The notes under the pieces: model-generated
Told to the model about the DNA's origin: nothing
The model's database searches: none
The model's input: only the letters and a program-made list of their open reading frames with translations
Translations under genes and position numbers: made by a program
Shown here: positions 58,941 to 64,000 of the stretch, in pieces
Position numbering within the stretch: position 1 is the first letter of the stretch
Layout of the letters: every line of letters starts with the position of its first letter
Source: Prevotella sp.
GTDB taxonomy: Bacteria; Bacteroidota; Bacteroidia; Bacteroidales; Bacteroidaceae
Direction of reading: 5' to 3'
Length of the DNA stretch: 64,000 nt
Assembly: GCA_017619375.1 (NCBI GenBank)
Contig: JAFZSL010000045.1
Coordinates: forward strand, 1-64,000

Positions 58941-61900
58941 AATTACTGAACTTAAAAATCCATAATCTGGCATCCATAGAGGATGCGGAAATCGATTTCA
59001 ATGGCAGCGTGCTGGGTGACGAACCACTCTTCCTCATCACTGGAGCGACAGGAGCAGGAAAGTCCACCATCCTCGATGCCATCTGCCTCGCCTTGTATAA
59101 TGACACACCCAGGTTGTCAGGGGGGGAGGATAAAAAAATGAAAATCACCGAGCGTTTCAATGACGCAAAAGCAAAAGATAAAAATTACGTTCCTGGTTTC
59201 CAGGAGATTACGCTCGACCACAAGGGGCAACTCCTCAGAAGGGGAGCAGCCGAAGCATGGGTGGAACTCAGGTTCAAGGCCAAGGATACGGAATATTTGG
59301 CAAAATGGTATGTCAAGAGAAGGAAATGCAAGGCAGACGGCAAACTCGAATCGCCACAAAACTCGCTGACCAACCTTGCCACCGGGCAGGTGGTGAGTGC
59401 GAAAAGGGCTTTTGATGAAGAGATCAGCAAAGTCGTGGAACTCTCCTTCGATGAGTTCTGCCGAACAACGATGCTGGCTCAGGGAGAGTTCACACGGTTC
59501 CTCCAAAGTTCGAGCAAGAACAAGTCGGTCATCCTGGAGCAACTCACCCGAACCACGGAATACACGGAGATAGGGAAGAAAATTCACGAACTCACCAAGA
59601 CTCATGAAATCGACTACAGAGGCAAGGAGGCTTTGTTGCAGGGAATCACCGTGTTCTCGGAAGAACAGACCGCTGAGAAAATCAGGGAGAAGGATGGGTT
59701 GAAAACACTCTCCGAAACCCTTTCCGCCGACCTTGCCGAATGTGAAAGGAAACGAAAATGGCTATCTGACGACAGTCAATTTGCTTCCGAAATTGAAAAG
59801 AGAACTGAGAGTCTTCAAGGGATGATGGAGACAACCCAGACGGATGAATACAAGAGAAAAGGCAAGATGGTCGCCGACTACGATGCCACGACCGAACCCA
59901 GGGCTTGGATGGCAGACATGGAACAGGCCAGACTGCAAATACAACTGTTGAAAGATGAGGAGCCTGGAATGGCCGGGCAATTTGCGGAACTGGTTGCCGC
60001 CAACGACATGGTAGGGCAGGCGCTCGACGATGACTCACGGGAATTGGAGAAGGTGGAGGCCTGGATAGGGGAGAGGCAAGACCATGCCGGAATGTTGCAT
60101 GACGCTAAAGCCATCACCCTCAGGCTAAAGCAGGTGCAAGCAGACGAGGAATCCATCAGGGATAAGCAACAAATGGTGGAGGAGAAGAACAACCGTTTTC
60201 CTGAGATGGACGAGCGTATCGGGGAAAACCGGAAGAATGAACAGGAGGTGGCGGCCCAACTGCTACAGAAAAGTCAGGAACGCGATGAAATAACAAGAAA
60301 GAGGGACGCCTTCGACCGCAACGGCTTGGTGGAAAAAAGCAAGACACTCTCAGATAAGAGGGATGACATCAAGAAGGCGATAAGTGGCGTCATCCTGCTC
60401 GACACCAAGCGTGTCCATCTTGAGCAGCAGGAAACCGCATACAAGAATCTGATGGATGAGGAGCGGCGTTTGGAAGACGAACTCCCGGGGCTCAAGAAAC
60501 AGGTGGAATTGCAGAAAGAACTACATGAACGTGAGAAGAAAGCCTATGACAACATCCGTAGTTCCATGGAAGAGAACATCAAGGCGCTCAGGGCCACGTT
60601 GAAAAAAGGCATGAAGTGCCCGTTGTGCTTGCAGGAGGTGGAGCAGGACCATGTGCCCGACCTTGATTATGACACCTGCATCAGGCCGTTGTTAGAGGCG
60701 GAGAAGAAAAGCTGGGACGCAATGGAAAAGGCGATGGCCGAATTAAAGGCTGGCGAGAAGACGCTCATGACGTTGGGCAAACAAGTGGCCGAGGCCAAAA
60801 AGACTTGGGAGAAAGCCAGTGGGCAATTTGACAATCAGACAGAGATGTTGCGCAAAGACCTGATGAAGGTGTTGGGAAGCGAACCCGACATGGCTATGCC
60901 TTCCACGCAGATGCAAGAGATGCTCGGACTGTTGGTGGAACAGGTGGAAAAAGAACTTGACGAGGTGAATGAACGCTTGGAGGAATTGGCGAAAATCGGA
61001 AGTCAACTTGAACAGATGATGCGTGAGGAAAAGAAACTTCTCAAGAAACAGGCCGAAGCCAAGGCGGCCACCTTGGAGGCGGAGAACAAAAAGAAGCAAC
61101 TACAAGCCGACATCGATGCCGCCAATCGCGACAGGAGGCAGTTGCAAGACGGCATCAACGAGGCGATGGAACTCTTGCGCAGCGACATCTCATGGGCAGG
61201 ATGGGAAAAGGAATGGGAAAACGACCACAACGCCTTTATCAAGCGGTTGAATGACGAGGCGTCGGATTTGGACAAAGCTGAGAAAAGGAGGACGTCGCTC
61301 AACCAGGTCATTGCCACACGGAAGATGACCTTGGAGGTTGTCGGACAATCGAAGGAAGGAGTGGAGACACTCGTGCCAAAATGGGTCGGCGTGCCCAAGG
61401 TTGAGCCCGCACGTCCCCAATCCGAAGCCGACCTGCCACGATTGTGGAACACGCTTGCCAACAAGGTGAATACTTGGAAAACCTCTTTGGCCAACAAGGA
61501 AGAAGACCTTGCGAAGAATGAGGAGAGGGTCAGGGCTTTCATCGTCTCTCATCCAGACATCTCCATGCAGAGGCTTGTCGAACTGTCCGAATGTGTCAAG
61601 GATGAGGTGGAGGCAACGAGGCGATGGCATGAAGAGGTGGAGGCTGCCATACAGAATGAAAAGGGCGGACTTGCCACGTTCAAGCAGCAACGAGCGCGTC
61701 ACCAGGAGGACAAACCGGATTTCCGCGAGGAGGAGACAGCCGAATGGTTGAAGGACAAGGCTGCTGAACTGGATGAACGTTGCAAGAAAACTTTGCAGGA
61801 AATAGGGCAGTTGGAGCAACAATTGCGCGAAGACAAGGAGAAACAGAAGAAGCATGCCCAGGCTCTTGTTGCTTTGGAAAAGAGCAGGGGGGAGTATGAC

Positions 61901-62404
61901 CAATGGAAAAAACTCGACGATGAGTTGGGGAGCAGCGACGGGTCGCGATTCTGCAGGGTGGCACAAAGTTTCATCCTTCGCCATCTACTCGCACATGCCA
62001 ACAATTACCTGTCGAAGTTCACCAACCGTTATGAATTGGTGTGTGAGCCGGGAGTGTTGACCATCCTTGTGAAAGACCGCTTCAGCAGTCAGTCGCCTCA
62101 GTCGGCCAGAATTCTCTCGGGAGGCGAGAGTTTCATGGTGTCGCTCTCACTTGCATTGGCCTTGGCAAAGTTGAATGTCAACCAGTCAAGTGTGGATACG
62201 CTGTTCATCGACGAAGGTTTCGGGACACTCGATGAGGAATGCCTCAACGTCGTGATGGACACCCTTGAGCAACTGCATCAGATGGGAGGCCATCGCGTCG
62301 GCATCATCAGCCACGTGGATGCGCTCAACGACCGCATCCACGCGCAGGTGCAGGTGAAGAGGGTGAATCCCTCCAAGTCGATAATCGAAGTTGTGAGGAC
62401 TTGA
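58937..62404 (+). CDS. sbcC: exonuclease SbcCD subunit C (Rad50-like ATPase)
   Basis: A 1155-residue SMC-like protein. Walker A GATGAGKST (36-44), long coiled coils, zinc hook CPLC at 561-564, ABC signature LSGGES (1060-1065) and Walker B LFIDEG (1089-1094). Together with SbcD it makes an ATP-driven nuclease for DNA repair and hairpin removal. It overlaps sbcD by four bases. No defects are seen. Confidence 0.96.
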   Translation: MKLLNLKIHNLASIEDAEIDFNGSVLGDEPLFLITGATGAGKSTILDAICLALYNDTPRLSGGEDKKMKITERFNDAKAKDKNYVPGFQEITLDHKGQLLRRGAAEAWVELRFKAKDTEYLAKWYVKRRKCKADGKLESPQNSLTNLATGQVVSAKRAFDEEISKVVELSFDEFCRTTMLAQGEFTRFLQSSSKNKSVILEQLTRTTEYTEIGKKIHELTKTHEIDYRGKEALLQGITVFSEEQTAEKIREKDGLKTLSETLSADLAECERKRKWLSDDSQFASEIEKRTESLQGMMETTQTDEYKRKGKMVADYDATTEPRAWMADMEQARLQIQLLKDEEPGMAGQFAELVAANDMVGQALDDDSRELEKVEAWIGERQDHAGMLHDAKAITLRLKQVQADEESIRDKQQMVEEKNNRFPEMDERIGENRKNEQEVAAQLLQKSQERDEITRKRDAFDRNGLVEKSKTLSDKRDDIKKAISGVILLDTKRVHLEQQETAYKNLMDEERRLEDELPGLKKQVELQKELHEREKKAYDNIRSSMEENIKALRATLKKGMKCPLCLQEVEQDHVPDLDYDTCIRPLLEAEKKSWDAMEKAMAELKAGEKTLMTLGKQVAEAKKTWEKASGQFDNQTEMLRKDLMKVLGSEPDMAMPSTQMQEMLGLLVEQVEKELDEVNERLEELAKIGSQLEQMMREEKKLLKKQAEAKAATLEAENKKKQLQADIDAANRDRRQLQDGINEAMELLRSDISWAGWEKEWENDHNAFIKRLNDEASDLDKAEKRRTSLNQVIATRKMTLEVVGQSKEGVETLVPKWVGVPKVEPARPQSEADLPRLWNTLANKVNTWKTSLANKEEDLAKNEERVRAFIVSHPDISMQRLVELSECVKDEVEATRRWHEEVEAAIQNEKGGLATFKQQRARHQEDKPDFREEETAEWLKDKAAELDERCKKTLQEIGQLEQQLREDKEKQKKHAQALVALEKSRGEYDQWKKLDDELGSSDGSRFCRVAQSFILRHLLAHANNYLSKFTNRYELVCEPGVLTILVKDRFSSQSPQSARILSGGESFMVSLSLALALAKLNVNQSSVDTLFIDEGFGTLDEECLNVVMDTLEQLHQMGGHRVGIISHVDALNDRIHAQVQVKRVNPSKSIIEVVRT

Positions 62405-62405
62405 C

Positions 62406-63479
62406 CTAAAGCACGCCTTTCGTAGAGGGCAGTTCGTAGTGGTAAATGTCACGGCGGACTGCCATCTTCAGTGCGCGGGCGAGAGCCTTGAAGATGCCTT
62501 CTATCTTGTGATGCTCGTTGGTGCCCTCTGCCTTGATGTTCAGGTTCATCAAGGCTGAGTCGCTCAAGCTCTTGAAGAAATGGAGGAACATCTCCGTGGG
62601 CATGTCGCCCACGTACTCACGCTTGAACTCGGCATCCCATACCAGCCAGGGACGTCCCCCGAAATCGAGGGAAACGCTTGCCTGGCAATCGTCCATGGGA
62701 AGGCTGAAACCGTAGCGTTCGATGCCTCGCTTGTCGCCCAAGGCTTGGCGGAGGCATTCGCCAAGGGCGATGGCGGTGTCTTCAATGGTGTGGTGCTCGT
62801 CCACATCCAAATCGCCGTCCACGTGGATGGTGAGGTCCATCATGCCATGCTTCCCTATTTGTTCCAACATATGGTCGAAGAACCCCAGGCCGGTGTGGAT
62901 GTCGCATCGACCGGTGCCGTCGACAAGGAGGTCGATGGCGATGTCCGTCTCCTTTGTCTTGCGGCGCACACTGGCATGGCGCTCGCCGGCGAACAGTGTC
63001 TCGGCGATGCTGTCCCATGTCACTCCGGGGTCGCCTAAGATCAAGGCCTTACAACCGAGGTTGGCGGCCAACTCACGGTCGCTTTCGCGGTCGCCTATGA
63101 CGTAGCTGCCGGCCAGGTCATAGGCCTCGTTGTCCATATATTCCTTCAGCATCCCCGTGCCGGGTTTGCGGTTGGGATGGTTGTCCTCCGGGAAATGGCG
63201 GTCGATGTGTTGGGCGTCGAAGGTCACGCCTTCACTCTCCAGCGTCTGCAGGATGAACTTGTGGACAGGCCAAAAGGTGTCCTCGGGGAAGGAAGCGGTG
63301 CCCAAACCGTCTTGGTTGCTCACCATCACCAACTTGAAATCGAGTTTCTCGCGGATAAAGGAAAGGTTGCGGAAAACGCCTTTCGTGAAGCGGAGCTTGT
63401 CAAAGGAGTCTATTTGTTCGTCGGCAGGCTCTTCGATGAGTGTGCCGTCGCGGTCGATGAATAGGATTCTCTGTGCCAT
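62406..63479 (-). CDS. hisB: bifunctional histidinol-phosphatase/imidazoleglycerol-phosphate dehydratase
   Basis: A 357-residue HisB. Start 63479 ([15 protein letters not shown]). The N-terminal HAD phosphatase has Asp9 and Asp11 (DRDGT), and MVSNQDGLG; the C-terminal IGPD domain (about 170-357) has [18 protein letters not shown] and NEHHKIE, the metal-binding His clusters. It performs steps 7 and 9 of histidine biosynthesis. No other his genes are visible in the window. Convergent end with sbcC (1 base gap). Confidence 0.95.
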   Translation of the reverse strand: MAQRILFIDRDGTLIEEPADEQIDSFDKLRFTKGVFRNLSFIREKLDFKLVMVSNQDGLGTASFPEDTFWPVHKFILQTLESEGVTFDAQHIDRHFPEDNHPNRKPGTGMLKEYMDNEAYDLAGSYVIGDRESDRELAANLGCKALILGDPGVTWDSIAETLFAGERHASVRRKTKETDIAIDLLVDGTGRCDIHTGLGFFDHMLEQIGKHGMMDLTIHVDGDLDVDEHHTIEDTAIALGECLRQALGDKRGIERYGFSLPMDDCQASVSLDFGGRPWLVWDAEFKREYVGDMPTEMFLHFFKSLSDSALMNLNIKAEGTNEHHKIEGIFKALARALKMAVRRDIYHYELPSTKGVL

Positions 63480-63489
63480 TTTCTTGGAA

Positions 63490-64000
63490 TTAGTTGAGTT
63501 GTTGGAGTGGGAGATGTGGGTCGGTGTCGTTGGGGAAAGAGTCGGTCGACGGGAATCCATCATTCGGGGTGACTTCCATGTTTCGGCGCTCCTCTTCTCC
63601 CTTTTCTATCGAACCATAGATGAAAAGATAGACAACCGTGGGGAACATGGAGATGTATTGGAGCACCATGATAACCAGCACCGTGGTGAAGAAGAACAAG
63701 GGAAGGAAATAGCCGGGAAGGGTGGCGGGGTCGCCCATCTGCTTGCCAAGGATGGAGAGCACGTTGGTGATGTTGAGTATCCCCAGCGGGATGTATGCCA
63801 CCATGGCGACGACGCCCACGATGATGGAGGTGAGCAATGTGGTGATGAAGATGAAGCCGAGATGGCGTAGTCCTGTCTTGTAACTCTTGGGCAAGTCACC
63901 CCAAAAACGGCTGTCCTTGTCATAAAGGTAGCGCATGACGATGTAGTTGAACGGTAGAAGGGCGAGCACCACCAACACCAAGACGAAAAATACTGCAAGC
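63490..64000 (-). CDS. membrane protein, N-terminus outside window
   Basis: At least 170 residues of a polytopic membrane protein (several hydrophobic segments: [38 protein letters not shown]) ending in a polar tail. The frame stays open to the window edge, so the start is missing. Length so far is unassigned. It lies 10 bases upstream of hisB on the same strand. Family not determined; the DUF4013 group is one thought. Confidence 0.65.
   Translation of the reverse strand, partial: LAVFFVLVLVVLALLPFNYIVMRYLYDKDSRFWGDLPKSYKTGLRHLGFIFITTLLTSIIVGVVAMVAYIPLGILNITNVLSILGKQMGDPATLPGYFLPLFFFTTVLVIMVLQYISMFPTVVYLFIYGSIEKGEEERRNMEVTPNDGFPSTDSFPNDTDPHLPLQQLN

Overview
The window comes from a Bacteroidales bacterium, most likely Prevotella or a close relative; this is inferred from gene content, not from a database search. 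The signs are: repeated promoters of the Bacteroidetes form TTTG-N19/20-TAnnTTTG; a bifunctional HisB; a PadR-PspC pair; a two-cysteine OxyR; a TonB-linked outer-membrane barrel; several secreted polysaccharidases; and secreted proteins ending in a short 'IYNLQGQ...GIYIQNGRK' type tail. No IS element, CRISPR array, rRNA operon or intact prophage was seen.

Layout. 1-6.5 kb (minus strand): methyltransferase, ZIP transporter and alpha/beta hydrolase; then a glutathione peroxidase-nitroreductase fusion and a GH2 glycosidase. 6.5-7.9 kb is non-coding and rich in repeats. 7.9-15.3 kb: an ECF sigma factor with a multi-pass membrane partner; an envelope locus (LiaF-like protein, outer-membrane barrel, class A beta-lactamase) facing a membrane-anchored LytTR regulator; a SIMPL protein. 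15.4-20.6 kb: GH30 and a CotH/lamin-tail protein from divergent promoters. 20.6-26.5 kb: two unknown proteins, a TIGR02757 protein, thioredoxin with an Fe-S membrane protein divergent from OxyR, and a PreA-type dehydrogenase. 26.5-36.7 kb (minus strand): YARHG protein with class A acid phosphatase, SGNH esterase, PepSY-like protein, a partner-switching operon (SpoIIE phosphatase-HATPase, STAS, AraC-type HTH) and a GPH symporter/FMN dehydrogenase/TIM-barrel operon.

37-46.7 kb (plus strand) is the most unusual part. A Sel1/TonB protein and a 48-residue protein are followed by an FHA-type protein with an FhaA-like N-terminus, a membrane-anchored PP2C phosphatase, a 1421-residue protein that fuses a RodA/FtsW glycosyltransferase to a penicillin-binding transpeptidase, and a second FHA protein. 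The content and order resemble the actinobacterial fhaA-fhaB-pstP-rodA-pbpA cluster, but no Ser/Thr kinase is visible here. It is the best candidate in the window for a little-described system: phospho-controlled peptidoglycan synthesis in a Bacteroidete.

46.9-64 kb: GH9 cellulase, an unknown protein, a 40-residue zinc-ribbon protein, CobT, an esterase-like protein lacking parts of the usual triad, an Asn/His-repeat secreted protein, two tRNAs, PspC/PadR, SbcD/SbcC, HisB, and a membrane protein cut by the window edge.

At least three families of intergenic repeats recur: a foldback element with GTCTACGGAC ends, an 11-nt microrepeat block, and element-specific tandem arrays.
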